This document shows positions 1-7,553 of a stretch of 64,000 nucleotides of DNA, in pieces (the stretch's first letter is position 1; each line of letters opens with the position of its first letter). The DNA comes from an uncultured Bacteroidales bacterium (GTDB lineage Bacteria; Bacteroidota; Bacteroidia; Bacteroidales; WCHB1-69): the NCBI GenBank assembly GCA_900315245.1, contig OMYJ01000014.1, positions 46,839-110,838 on the forward strand. The letters are read 5' to 3'. The notes under the pieces were generated by a model. The model was not told the DNA's origin. It worked only from the letters and a program-made list of their open reading frames with translations, and ran no database searches. Made by a program: the position numbers and the translations under genes.

Positions 1-89
1 TTGTAAAATAAAGTTTTAGCTTTCGCTTTCTGCGCCTCGTCAAAAGACTTTGGGAAGAGGTCGTCAAGGTGTTCGATACTGTTACTCAT
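1..89 (-). CDS. N-terminus of an unidentified protein, cut by the window edge
   Basis: An ATG at 87-89 on the minus strand opens a frame that stays open to base 1 (29 codons, beginning MSNSIEHLDDLF). It lies 20 bases downstream of a good TATCTTTG promoter element, which makes a real gene start likely. The visible part is hydrophilic, rich in Lys, Asp and Glu, and has no signal peptide, so the product is probably cytoplasmic. I do not recognise the family from so short a piece. Confidence 0.6.
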   Translation of the reverse strand, partial: MSNSIEHLDDLFPKSFDEAQKAKAKTLFY

Positions 90-109
90 ACAATTCTTGT
101 TTTAAGCGG

Positions 110-117
110 CAAAGATA
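110..117 (-). promoter_or_regulatory. -7 promoter element of the leftmost gene
   Basis: CAAAGATA on the plus strand reads TATCTTTG on the minus strand, matching the Bacteroidota TAnnTTTG -7 box. It sits 20 nt before the partial gene's ATG. Confidence 0.6.
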
Positions 118-126
118 GCATTTTTT

Positions 127-175
127 AATGTAGAATGAAGAATGAAGAATGCTGAATGAAGAATGCTGAATGAGA
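127..175. repeat. heptanucleotide array, about 7 units (AATGAAG/AATGCTG)
   Basis: Seven consecutive 7-bp units: AATGTAG, AATGAAG twice, AATGCTG, AATGAAG, AATGCTG, AATGAGA. The array lies in the divergent gap between the leftmost gene and the thioredoxin-like gene. A second short 7-bp repeat, AAGTCTC twice, follows near 210-223. Confidence 0.8.
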
Positions 176-241
176 AGATGGCACCTTAGTATGAAGTTTC
201 AGGTATCTTAAGTCTCAAGTCTCAGTTATACTAAAAAAGTG

Positions 242-249
242 TATCTTTG
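242..249 (+). promoter_or_regulatory. -7 promoter element of the TlpA-like gene
   Basis: TATCTTTG, 18 nt before the ATG at 268. A TTG further upstream in the same frame (247) lies inside this element, so it cannot be the start codon. Confidence 0.6.
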
Positions 250-267
250 CGGCCATTTAAAAAAATT

Positions 268-1950
268 ATGAAAAGATATTGTTTTGTGCTTATGTTATGG
301 GCTTTGCTGGTGAATGCACTGTTCGCCCAGTCACCCACAAAATTGCAGGTATCCCTGTTGAACAATCATTTCGACCATGTGAATCTGTCCAGTGCGTACG
401 GCAGTTCTCAGACGAACTATGCCTCTGCGGACATCAAGAACGACAAATTCAATATGACTGTGAATCTCCCCAACGACATATACCGGCTGGATTTCGGCAA
501 TGGCTCGTCAATGTTGATGGTTATCACCCCAGGTGAAACCGTGAACATGACTTTGGATGCTGAAAACCTTCAACAGGTTGTTGCTGTGACAGGTTCGGAA
601 ACAATGAACCAGGTGAAGCAGATGTCCTATCTCGCCTTGCATCGGAAAGAGGCAGTGGACAGCATTAATGAGGCACTTCAAAATGACAAAGACAAGCAGT
701 ATTGGTCAGATTTCGCCCAGAAAATCAACATGTATCGTCAGACGAACGATGACGTGGACAACTACCTTCTGTCTGCATTCGATAATTTGGATACCCTTTA
801 TCGTACTTATTCAAGAGAGTTGACTAACGGGAAACTGAAGGGCAATGCGGTATTCGAGTGCGCGGATGCTGCCAACAGGATGATGAAGAAAACAGAGATA
901 GACTACACGCCGTTCGCCAATTATCAGGAGAATGTCTCCCGCTATTACTCGTTTTCAGGGCAGAGAGTGGCAGATGCACAGGATTATTACCGTGTTTTTG
1001 ACCAGTATCAGTCGGATTTGCACAACAGGCATCAGATTGCGCAAGAAGCCATAGGCAAGTTGATGCCGAAAATCCATCAGTTGTTGGCGGAGAAGGATTC
1101 GTTGGCATATAATAATCTTTGGGACAAAAAGGGAAATCAGTCCAAGTGGGTGAACCGTGTTCTGGAGGAGTTGTATCCTTCTTTGCAGCAGGCTGTTGGC
1201 CAGAAGGCGGCATACGAGGCGTTGATGAAAAACGACAAGCAGAATGCGGACATGCTCGTCAGAGAGTCGCAAGGCAAGGTGAGCAAGGTGGTGCAGAAAT
1301 ACCAAGAATCGTATAACGAGCTTGATGCCTATCTGACCTCCCGGCTGAAGGATGCCATCAGGGCGAACAAGCAGGATATCTGCGTGCTTATGTTTTTGGA
1401 CATCTTCCCGAGGGAGCAGAATGCCGCGTTGCACAATGAAGTTATAACGGCACTGCATGAAAAGTATCCAGAGCATTTGATTGTGAAGGATCGTTGGAGC
1501 TATATGAATTCGCCTGCCTCCAAAGTGGCGGTCGGAGCCATCGCTCCCGATTTGGAGTTCCCGGATCCTGACGGCAAGATGCGCAAGTTGTCTGATTTGC
1601 GCGGCAAGGTGGTGCTGTTGGATTTCTGGGCTTCCTGGTGTGGGCCGTGCCGTCGCGAGAACCCGAATGTTACCCGCATCTATAGCCAGTATCATGACAA
1701 GGGCTTTGAGGTGTTCAGTGTCTCGTTGGACAGTGACGCCGCGTCGTGGAAACGCGCTATCGATGCAGATAAGTTAGTGTGGCCCAATCACGTGAGTGAT
1801 CTCAAGAAGTGGCAGTCGAAGGCTGCCTCCATCTATGGGGTGCGCTCCATCCCGTCCACATTCCTGCTGGACAAGGAGGGTCGCATTGTGCAACGTGACT
1901 TGCGCGGTGCCGATCTTGAACGGGCTGTCAAGCAGTTGGTCGAGCAGTAG
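268..1950 (+). CDS. exported TlpA/ResA-like thioredoxin-fold protein
   Basis: 560 aa. The signal peptide (hydrophobic core FVLMLWALLVNALFA, cleavage near AQS) exports it to the periplasm. Residues ~25-120 look like the N-terminal beta domain common in Bacteroidales TlpA proteins (DUF4369-like). A long helical, charged middle follows. The C-terminal ~140 residues are an AhpC/TSA-redoxin fold with the active site WCGPC (W457) and a downstream cis-Pro segment (RSIPSTFLLD). Such proteins reduce or exchange disulfides on envelope proteins. It is monocistronic: own promoter upstream, strong hairpin terminator downstream. The start at 268 is chosen because the promoter covers the alternative TTG. 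The substrate cannot be told from sequence. Confidence 0.85.
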   Translation: MKRYCFVLMLWALLVNALFAQSPTKLQVSLLNNHFDHVNLSSAYGSSQTNYASADIKNDKFNMTVNLPNDIYRLDFGNGSSMLMVITPGETVNMTLDAENLQQVVAVTGSETMNQVKQMSYLALHRKEAVDSINEALQNDKDKQYWSDFAQKINMYRQTNDDVDNYLLSAFDNLDTLYRTYSRELTNGKLKGNAVFECADAANRMMKKTEIDYTPFANYQENVSRYYSFSGQRVADAQDYYRVFDQYQSDLHNRHQIAQEAIGKLMPKIHQLLAEKDSLAYNNLWDKKGNQSKWVNRVLEELYPSLQQAVGQKAAYEALMKNDKQNADMLVRESQGKVSKVVQKYQESYNELDAYLTSRLKDAIRANKQDICVLMFLDIFPREQNAALHNEVITALHEKYPEHLIVKDRWSYMNSPASKVAVGAIAPDLEFPDPDGKMRKLSDLRGKVVLLDFWASWCGPCRRENPNVTRIYSQYHDKGFEVFSVSLDSDAASWKRAIDADKLVWPNHVSDLKKWQSKAASIYGVRSIPSTFLLDKEGRIVQRDLRGADLERAVKQLVEQ

Positions 1951-1972
1951 GTAAACCATTTTGAAATTATTG

Positions 1973-2005
1973 ACGGGCGTAAAGGTGAGCTTTACGCCCG
2001 TTTTT
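1973..2005 (+). terminator. rho-independent terminator after the TlpA-like gene
   Basis: A perfect 12-bp stem (ACGGGCGTAAAG pairing with CTTTACGCCCGT) with a 5-nt loop, followed by a T-run. It starts 22 nt after the stop codon. Confidence 0.85.
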
Positions 2006-2089
2006 GCATATTGATGCAAAAAAAAAGCAACAAAATCAAATTTTGTTGCTTTACCAATGTCATCATCTAAATGTTATGAAAAAACAATT

Positions 2090-2165
2090 TGGAGCGGAAA
2101 ACGGGACTCGAACCCGCCACCTACAGCTTGGAAGGCTGTCGCTCTACCGGATGAGCTACTTCCGC
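2090..2165 (-). tRNA. tRNA-Gly(TCC)
   Basis: Cloverleaf on the minus strand. The acceptor GCGGAAG pairs with TTTCCGC, the anticodon stem ACAGC/GCTGT holds loop CTTCCAA (anticodon TCC), and the T-loop is GGTTCGAGTCC. A CCA follows the discriminator base in the DNA (2090-2092), unlike its two neighbours. It is last in a Thr-Tyr-Gly cluster, an order often found upstream of tuf in Bacteroidales, although tuf is not nearby here. Confidence 0.93.
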
Positions 2166-2178
2166 AAAAAAAAACAAG

Positions 2179-2260
2179 TGGGAGAGGAAGGATTCGAACC
2201 TCCGAAGGCTTAGCCAGCAGATTTACAGTCTGTCCCATTTGACCGCTCTGGAACTCTCCC
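2179..2260 (-). tRNA. tRNA-Tyr(GTA)
   Basis: 82 nt with the long variable arm expected of tRNA-Tyr. Acceptor GGGAGAG pairs with CTCTCCC. The anticodon loop CTGTAAA gives GTA, and the T-arm GGTTCGAATCC is present. No CCA is encoded. Confidence 0.93.
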
Positions 2261-2283
2261 ATCGTTGTTTCATTTTATGCCTG

Positions 2284-2356
2284 AGCCGATAGTCGGACTT
2301 GAACCAACGACCGGCTGATTACAAATCAGCTGCTCTACCAACTGAGCTATATCGGC
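2284..2356 (-). tRNA. tRNA-Thr(TGT)
   Basis: 73 nt. Acceptor GCCGATA pairs with TATCGGC, the anticodon loop TTTGTAA gives TGT, and the D-loop AGTTGGTAGA and T-loop GGTTCAAGTCC are present. No CCA is encoded. It is first in the three-tRNA transcript. Confidence 0.93.
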
Positions 2357-2393
2357 ATAATTTTCAAGGAACGTCTCATCGTTTTTGCGGTGG

Positions 2394-2401
2394 CAAAGAT
2401 A
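2394..2401 (-). promoter_or_regulatory. -7 element of the Thr-Tyr-Gly tRNA operon
   Basis: Minus-strand TATCTTTG 37 nt upstream of the tRNA-Thr 5' end. The roughly 280 bases between this and the acpP promoter (2402-2684) are AT-rich, and I see no credible gene there on either strand. Confidence 0.55.
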
Positions 2402-2684
2402 GTATTTTTTTGATACGAAAACACCGATGATGATATTTTTTTTTGACAATAAATTAAGCGATTGAAAATCAGTTTGATATAAGCTGATTTTTTGAAGTGT
2501 TCTGTCTTGGAAAAAGAAAAAAGCGGACGTTTTTGGGAATGAGTTGGTGCCCTTTTTGGCATGATTTTGGTTTTTCGGTGCAAAAATGTGATTTGGGATG
2601 CCGGTTTTTTGCGCTTCGGAAAAAGTGTGGATAACCCTGTTGATTCTTTAAAAATGATCATGGTTATTATATCAAAAAAAAATG

Positions 2685-2692
2685 TATTTTTG
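2685..2692 (+). promoter_or_regulatory. -7 element of acpP
   Basis: TATTTTTG, 24 nt before the acpP ATG, after an A-run. It probably drives acpP-fabF-rnc. Confidence 0.55.
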
Positions 2693-2716
2693 CCGCCTAT
2701 TTCAAAATCAAATGCT

Positions 2717-2959
2717 ATGTCAGAAATTTTACAAAAAGTACAATCAATTATTGCCGACAAATTAAGTGTTGATGTGGCTGAAGTGACGCCCGAAAAGAGT
2801 TTCACTAACGATTTGGGTGCTGATTCGCTGGACACGGTCGAGCTGATTATGGAATTTGAGAATGCATTTGGCATTAAATTTCCTGAAGAAGATGCTGAGA
2901 AAATCGCCACAGTGGGTGATGCAGTAGCTTACATTGAAAATCTTCTTGCAAGCAAGTAG
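2717..2959 (+). CDS. acpP: acyl carrier protein
   Basis: 80 aa, the usual ACP length. It is acidic and helical. The phosphopantetheine attachment motif GADSLD places the modified serine at S37. The product carries growing acyl chains through type II fatty-acid synthesis in the cytoplasm. The ATG at 2717 is taken because it follows the promoter at normal distance and gives the family N-terminus ([12 protein letters not shown]). The open frame extends further upstream (to 2561) but crosses the promoter. fabF follows after 30 nt, the standard fatty-acid gene order. Confidence 0.96.
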   Translation: MSEILQKVQSIIADKLSVDVAEVTPEKSFTNDLGADSLDTVELIMEFENAFGIKFPEEDAEKIATVGDAVAYIENLLASK

Positions 2960-2989
2960 AATATTGCAGTTTACAAAAATACGTTTGTG

Positions 2990-4243
2990 ATGAACCTCAA
3001 ACGCGTTGTTGTAACAGGCATTGGCGCCTTAACGCCAATAGGAAATAATGTGGCTGAGTACTGGGAGAACCTCTTGAAAGGTAAGTCCGGTGCCAGCCAC
3101 ATTACTTATTTTGACACAGCGAAGTTTAAAACGAAATTCGCCTGTCAGTTAAAGAATTACAACCCTTCAGACCATTTCACCCCGAAAGAGCTTTCGAAGC
3201 TCGACCGTTGTGCGCAATATGCTATGATTACCACAGACGAGGCCGTCCGCGATGCCGGCATAGATTGGTCACGCGTGGACAAAGAGAGGGTAGGAGTGGT
3301 CTTTGGAACTGGGATCGGCGGACTGACCTCCTCCGAGGAGGCGGTGCAACAGTTTATGCTTCAGGACCGGGAGCCTCGCTTCAGTCCGTTCCACCTTCTG
3401 AGGGTGCTTGCCAACACCGTTTCCGGAAACATCGCCCTGAAATATGGCTTGGAGGGGCCTTGTTATATCACGACATCCGCATGTGCCTCTTCGGCCAACG
3501 CCATTGGCGACGCCTGTTACGCGATTGCGTTGGGCAAGTCGGACATGATTGTCACTGGCGGTACTGAGTCGGCCATCATCGAGTTGGCAGTAGGCGGTTT
3601 CAACGCCATGCGGGCACTCTCCACGCGGAATGAAGACCCCGAACATGCCAGCCGTCCCTTCGACAAAGACCGCGACGGATTTGTCATGGGTGAGGGTGCG
3701 GCCACGCTGATTCTGGAAAGCGAGGAACACGCCAAAGCGCGCGGCGCACGCATTTACGCCGAAGTGGTCGGAGTGGGCATGACCGCCGACAATTACCACA
3801 TCACAGCCCCGAACCCATCGGGAAGGGCCGCCATGCTTTCTATGCGTAACGCCTTGAAAAGCGCAGATTTGAAACCAGAAGATGTCGATTATATTAACAC
3901 GCACGGGACATCCACGCCCTTGGGGGATTTGTCGGAATGCCGCGCCATTGAACAGCTTTTCGGCGACTATGCCCCTAAAATCGCCATCAATTCCACCAAA
4001 TCCATGATTGGTCACCTGTTGGGGGCCGGTCCTGCTGTCGAAAGTGTGGCAATTCTTTGCTCCATGCGCGACAACCTCATTCACCCGACCATCAATCTGC
4101 AGCATCTGGACCCGCTTTTGCCTGCGAACTGGAATTTTGTGCCTAACGAGGCTATTTCCAAGGAGGTGAATGTGGCAATGGCAAACTCTTTTGGGTTCGG
4201 AGGTCATAATGTCTCTTTGTTGTATGTGAAATACAAGGAGTGA
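2990..4243 (+). CDS. fabF: beta-ketoacyl-ACP synthase II
   Basis: 417 aa, full length for KAS II, the elongating condensing enzyme of fatty-acid synthesis. The thiolase-fold triad is visible: Cys165 in TSACASSANAIGDA, His305 in NTHGTSTPLGD, and His342 in KSMIGHLLGA. The glycine-rich end NSFGFGGHN is present. A GTG one codon upstream is possible, but the ATG at 2990 gives the standard start MNLKRVVVTGIGALTP. It lies between acpP and rnc (3 nt before rnc), so all three are probably co-transcribed. Confidence 0.96.
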   Translation: MNLKRVVVTGIGALTPIGNNVAEYWENLLKGKSGASHITYFDTAKFKTKFACQLKNYNPSDHFTPKELSKLDRCAQYAMITTDEAVRDAGIDWSRVDKERVGVVFGTGIGGLTSSEEAVQQFMLQDREPRFSPFHLLRVLANTVSGNIALKYGLEGPCYITTSACASSANAIGDACYAIALGKSDMIVTGGTESAIIELAVGGFNAMRALSTRNEDPEHASRPFDKDRDGFVMGEGAATLILESEEHAKARGARIYAEVVGVGMTADNYHITAPNPSGRAAMLSMRNALKSADLKPEDVDYINTHGTSTPLGDLSECRAIEQLFGDYAPKIAINSTKSMIGHLLGAGPAVESVAILCSMRDNLIHPTINLQHLDPLLPANWNFVPNEAISKEVNVAMANSFGFGGHNVSLLYVKYKE

Positions 4244-4246
4244 GTT

Positions 4247-4930
4247 ATGAACCTGACGGACAAGCAGATTCGGTCATATTTTAAAAATATTTTCGGATTC
4301 AGGGTCCGTCACGTTAATTTATTCCGTAAAGCATTGCTTCATAAATCCGCCACCGAGGTTTCTCCCATCGGCGGGCGGGAGAACAACGAACGCCTTGAAT
4401 TTCTCGGCGATGCGGTGCTGGGCTTGATAATCGCAGATTTCCTTTGTCATAAGTACCCTTCCGAACCAGAAGGTGTGCTTACCCAGATGCGTTCCAAGTT
4501 GGTGAACCGACAGCGGCTGAGCGAGTTGGCCCTCAAGTTGGGCTTGCATGACATCACCACTATGGCGGGCCATATTTCCTCCAAAACACTCCCTGGCAAC
4601 ACTTTTGAAGCTGTTGTTGGAGCCATTTATCGTGACCAGGGTTATAAAAAAACCGCTCATATCGTATTGGACAATATTTTTTTGGTTCACGTGGATATCG
4701 ATGCTGTGTATGCGGAGAACACCGATTATAAAAGCAGCCTCCTGATCTGGGCGCAGCGTCACAAACACAAGCTGACGTTCACCCATGTCTCAGAACCGGA
4801 CAAGGAGCGGGATCTGTTCCGCGCTTATATCGACCTTGACGATCAACGGATTTCCGAGGCGGTCGGCAGTTCCGTGAAATCAGCGGAGCAACGAGCTGCG
4901 GAACTCGCGTTCGCCGCCCTCGAGCAGTAG
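4247..4930 (+). CDS. rnc: ribonuclease III
   Basis: 227 aa. The catalytic domain (residues ~1-150) carries the RNase III signature NERLEFLGDAVL and the second acidic site in NTFEAVVGAIYRDQGY. A C-terminal double-stranded RNA-binding domain follows (~155-227, ending SAEQRAAELAFAALEQ). It cleaves dsRNA in rRNA and mRNA processing. It starts 3 nt after fabF. Its last codons and stop lie inside the palindromic element 4924-4957, so the natural C-terminus may have been altered by that element. Confidence 0.94.
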   Translation: MNLTDKQIRSYFKNIFGFRVRHVNLFRKALLHKSATEVSPIGGRENNERLEFLGDAVLGLIIADFLCHKYPSEPEGVLTQMRSKLVNRQRLSELALKLGLHDITTMAGHISSKTLPGNTFEAVVGAIYRDQGYKKTAHIVLDNIFLVHVDIDAVYAENTDYKSSLLIWAQRHKHKLTFTHVSEPDKERDLFRAYIDLDDQRISEAVGSSVKSAEQRAAELAFAALEQ

Positions 4931-4957
4931 AGACGTTTCAAGAAATGTCTCTACTGC
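4924..4957. repeat. GTAGAGAC palindromic element (copy 1), overlapping the rnc stop
   Basis: Arms GCAGTAGAGAC and GTCTCTACTGC are perfectly complementary, with a further GTTTC/GAAAT inner pairing. It shares the GTAGAGAC outer arm with elements at 33962-33989 and 41336-41363. It could act as an rnc transcript-end hairpin, but no T-run follows. Confidence 0.75.
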
Positions 4958-4994
4958 GGTAAATTCATCCTTCTGTTTGTATTCGTATTTTATG

Positions 4995-5002
4995 TACCTT
5001 TG
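4995..5002 (+). promoter_or_regulatory. -7 element of the DUF4159 gene
   Basis: TACCTTTG, 21 nt before the ATG at 5024. Confidence 0.55.
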
Positions 5003-5023
5003 CCCGTTTTTTGAATTCGTGTT

Positions 5024-5668
5024 ATGAGAAAGGTAATTCTGACCATATTATTATATATAGTGTGTCTGCTGGCTCCGGCGCAACAGATTGCATTGCTGAA
5101 ATATAACGGTGGCGGCGACTGGTATGCAAACCCTACTTCGTTGCCGAACCTCATTAGGTTCTGCAACCAGCAGCTGGGAATGTCGCTCGAAGCGAAGCCT
5201 GCGACTGTGGAGGTGGGCAGTGCGGATATTTACCGTTACCCGTTCATCCACATGACCGGTCACGGCAACGTGGCGTTCTCGGATGCGGAAGCCGATAATC
5301 TTCGCAATTACTTGATAGCCGGCGGTTTCCTCCATGCGGATGACAACTACGGAATGTCGCCCTACATCCGTGCGCAGATGAAGAAGGTGTTTCCAGAACT
5401 GGAGCTGGTGGAACTGCCCTACAACCATCCGATTTTCCACCAGAAGTACAACTTCCCGAACGGTCTGCCCAAAATCCACGAGCACGACAACAAACCGCCG
5501 CAAGCTTTCGCCCTCTTCTGGGAGGGGCGCATGGTATTCCTCTTCACCTACGAGTGCGACCTCGGCGACGGCTGGGAGGATTTCGTCGTTCACAAGGACT
5601 CCGAAGCCACCCGCACCAAAGCGTTGCAGATGGGCGCGAACATTTTGCAGTATGTCTTTTCCAATTAA
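5024..5668 (+). CDS. exported DUF4159 family protein
   Basis: 214 aa. A short signal peptide (VILTILLYIVCLLAPAQQ) is followed by a domain that matches my memory of DUF4159: a YNGGGDWY start, the central GGFLHADDNYGMSP and a C-terminal AFALFWEGRMVFLFTYECDL. The fold resembles glutamine-amidotransferase-like domains, but the function is not established. In this phylum it is often linked to gliding or MoxR/DUF58 clusters, although here it stands alone behind its own promoter. Its TAA stop (5666-5668) lies within the heptamer array 5663-5690. Confidence 0.8.
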   Translation: MRKVILTILLYIVCLLAPAQQIALLKYNGGGDWYANPTSLPNLIRFCNQQLGMSLEAKPATVEVGSADIYRYPFIHMTGHGNVAFSDAEADNLRNYLIAGGFLHADDNYGMSPYIRAQMKKVFPELELVELPYNHPIFHQKYNFPNGLPKIHEHDNKPPQAFALFWEGRMVFLFTYECDLGDGWEDFVVHKDSEATRTKALQMGANILQYVFSN

Positions 5669-5690
5669 GAATGAAGAATGCAAAATGAAG
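5663..5690. repeat. heptanucleotide array, 4 units, supplying a stop codon
   Basis: Units AATTAAG, AATGAAG, AATGCAA, AATGAAG. The first unit contains the TAA that ends the DUF4159 gene. Confidence 0.75.
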
Positions 5691-5695
5691 AATAT

Positions 5696-5718
5696 TCCCT
5701 GAGCAGTTCCGTCAGGGA
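5696..5718. repeat. TCCTTGAGCRGCCCCG-like palindromic element (copy 1)
   Basis: TCCCTGA and TCAGGGA are inverted around GCAGTTCCG. The frame TTCC-TGAGC-G-CC-CG recurs at 24928-24951 and 34993-35018, where the inner arms are GCCCC/GGGGC, so this looks like a diverged family member. A conserved-looking tail containing GTAGCGCATGGATAACC follows. Confidence 0.55.
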
Positions 5719-5754
5719 CAAGAGCTTGGTAGCGCATGGATAACCGATGAAAGA

Positions 5755-6597
5755 ATGATGAATATGAGAAGAATATTTGTTATAATATTTTGTTTTTTAG
5801 GATGTTGTGGCATGATAAATGCCCAAAAAGACACCACAACGGTCATTTCCTACAATATCCGTTACAATAACCCTGGCGATGGCGACAATATTTGGGACAA
5901 CCGAAAGGATTGCTCTGTCACAATGGTGAAAATGGAGCGGCCCGATTTCCTCTGCGTGCAGGAGGCCTATTTCGTGCAGTTGGACTATTTACTGAAGAAT
6001 CTTCCTGATTATGAGTATATTGGCGTTGGCCGTGACGATGGCAAGAAGGGTGGGGAGCACATGGCCGTCCTCTACCGCAAGGATCGCTTTGAGGTTGTGG
6101 AACATGGCGATTTCTGGCTGAGCGAGACGCCGGATGTCTGTTCACGGGGCTGGGATGCCGCCTGTCACCGTATCGTGACGTGGGGTTACTTCCGCAACAA
6201 GCAGACAGGGAAGTACTTATACTGTTTCAATACACATCTGGATCACGTGGGCGAGGTGGCTCGTCGCGAGTCGGTGAAGCTCATCACCCAGCGTATCAAA
6301 GAGATCGTGAAGGACAAGAAAGCTCCTGTTTTTCTCACTGGTGACTTCAACTCCGACATCAGCAGCGACATTTTTGTCCCGTTGAAGAAGGTGCTGAAGC
6401 AGGCCCGAAAGGATGCTCCCGTCACCGACAACAAAGGCACCTACAACGGCTGGGGCTCCGCCGCTAACATCTTCGTCATCGACCATATCTTCTACAAAAA
6501 CGCCAAACCAATGATTTTCAAGACTTTGGACAGCGACAAGTACGGACGTCCGCTGATTTCGGACCACTATCCGATTAAGGGAGTCTTTTCTAATTAA
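5755..6597 (+). CDS. exported endonuclease/exonuclease/phosphatase-family hydrolase
   Basis: 280 aa. An N-terminal signal peptide (IFVIIFCFLGCCGMINA) is followed by an EEP-fold domain: VISYNIRYNN at the start, catalytic Glu in DFLCVQEAYF, NTHLDHVGEVAR, metal-binding TGDFNSD, and the terminal SDHYPI. Bacteroidales secrete many such enzymes, with nuclease or phosphodiesterase/sphingomyelinase-type specificity that sequence alone does not fix. Starts at 5755, 5758 and 5764 are all possible; I use the first. The stop codon falls in the heptamer array beginning at 6592. No -7 box was found just upstream. Confidence 0.88.
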   Translation: MMNMRRIFVIIFCFLGCCGMINAQKDTTTVISYNIRYNNPGDGDNIWDNRKDCSVTMVKMERPDFLCVQEAYFVQLDYLLKNLPDYEYIGVGRDDGKKGGEHMAVLYRKDRFEVVEHGDFWLSETPDVCSRGWDAACHRIVTWGYFRNKQTGKYLYCFNTHLDHVGEVARRESVKLITQRIKEIVKDKKAPVFLTGDFNSDISSDIFVPLKKVLKQARKDAPVTDNKGTYNGWGSAANIFVIDHIFYKNAKPMIFKTLDSDKYGRPLISDHYPIKGVFSN

Positions 6598-6654
6598 GAA
6601 TTCTGAATGCTGAATGCTGAATGCTGAATGTTGAATGCTGAATGCTGAATGCTG
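6592..6654. repeat. heptanucleotide array, 9 units (AATGCTG)
   Basis: AATTAAG, AATTCTG, then AATGCTG three times, AATGTTG, and AATGCTG three times, strictly in 7-bp register. It begins inside the last codons of the EEP gene and supplies its TAA. Confidence 0.85.
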
Positions 6655-6735
6655 AATTAATATAGTGTAGTATTTTCAAAATTATAGCGTCTAACGATAA
6701 AAACAAACCCTTTGAACCTTAAACCTTATACCGAT

Positions 6736-7545
6736 ATGGAACGAAACATCAACAATCAGTCGGCCGGAAAGACGGCTCTCAAATGGACCTTGCGGGGCAT
6801 TGCCATCTTCTTTGCTCTTCTGGTCGTTTTTTCTTCTTTTTATACGGTGAAATCGACCGAGCGGGGCGTACTCTCTACCTTCGGGCGGATTCAGGACCGC
6901 GTGATCGGCGACGGTCTGCATTTCAAAATTCCGTTTGTGCAAACGGTGAAGCACGTGAACATCCAGCAGAAGAAGTTCGACGGCAAGGAGAACAGCTATA
7001 CTCGTGATGTGCAGACTTCAGAGGTGGACTACACCATCAACTACGACTTGGTGAAGGATAATGTTGCCAAGTTGATGAAGAACGTGGGTGAGGATTACCA
7101 CAACCGCATCGTGGTGCCTTACGTCCGCAGTGCGCTGAAGGAGAGCTTCGGCAACTTTGCGGCCACGCACATTGTGGAAAACCGCGACAAGGTGCGCCGC
7201 CAGATCGAGGACAAACTCCGTACAACGTTAAGCAAGGAGTATTTCACGAACATCCACTTCCAGTTGGTGAACATTGACTTTGACGATCAATTTGAGACGG
7301 CCATCAAGGAGAAGCAAGTGGCTGAGCAGAACGCTTTGAAAGCCAAGAATGTAACCGTCCAGATTGAGGAGCAGGCCAAGCAGACCCGCATCAAGGCGGA
7401 AGCCGAGGCCGAGGCCATGCGCATCAAGGCCACTGCTTTGGAACGCAACCAGAAGCTCGTGGAGTACGAGGCCGTGCAGAAATGGAATGGCGAGCTGCCG
7501 CAATATGTAGGTAGCGGCTCGATTCCGTTCATCAATATCAAATAA
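6736..7545 (+). CDS. prohibitin-like SPFH/Band 7 membrane protein
   Basis: 269 aa. A single N-terminal transmembrane segment (~residues 22-42, GIAIFFALLVVFSSFYTV) is followed by an SPFH domain (STERGVLSTFGRIQDRVIGDGLHFKIPFVQTV). An Ala/Glu/Lys-rich coiled coil (~190-240, KAEAEAEAMRIKATALERNQ) and the end LPQYVGSGSIPFINIK resemble mitochondrial prohibitin. Proteins of this type form large membrane scaffolds. The in-frame TTG at 6712 is rejected in favour of the ATG at 6736, which gives the usual cytoplasmic N-tail. It converges with the minus-strand phosphotransferase gene, 8 nt away. Confidence 0.88.
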   Translation: MERNINNQSAGKTALKWTLRGIAIFFALLVVFSSFYTVKSTERGVLSTFGRIQDRVIGDGLHFKIPFVQTVKHVNIQQKKFDGKENSYTRDVQTSEVDYTINYDLVKDNVAKLMKNVGEDYHNRIVVPYVRSALKESFGNFAATHIVENRDKVRRQIEDKLRTTLSKEYFTNIHFQLVNIDFDDQFETAIKEKQVAEQNALKAKNVTVQIEEQAKQTRIKAEAEAEAMRIKATALERNQKLVEYEAVQKWNGELPQYVGSGSIPFINIK

Positions 7546-7553
7546 AAAGAATT

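Noticed and set aside
2004..2262. Short coding frames across the tRNA cluster
   Set aside because: They are translations of tRNA genes; three full cloverleaves explain the sequence.
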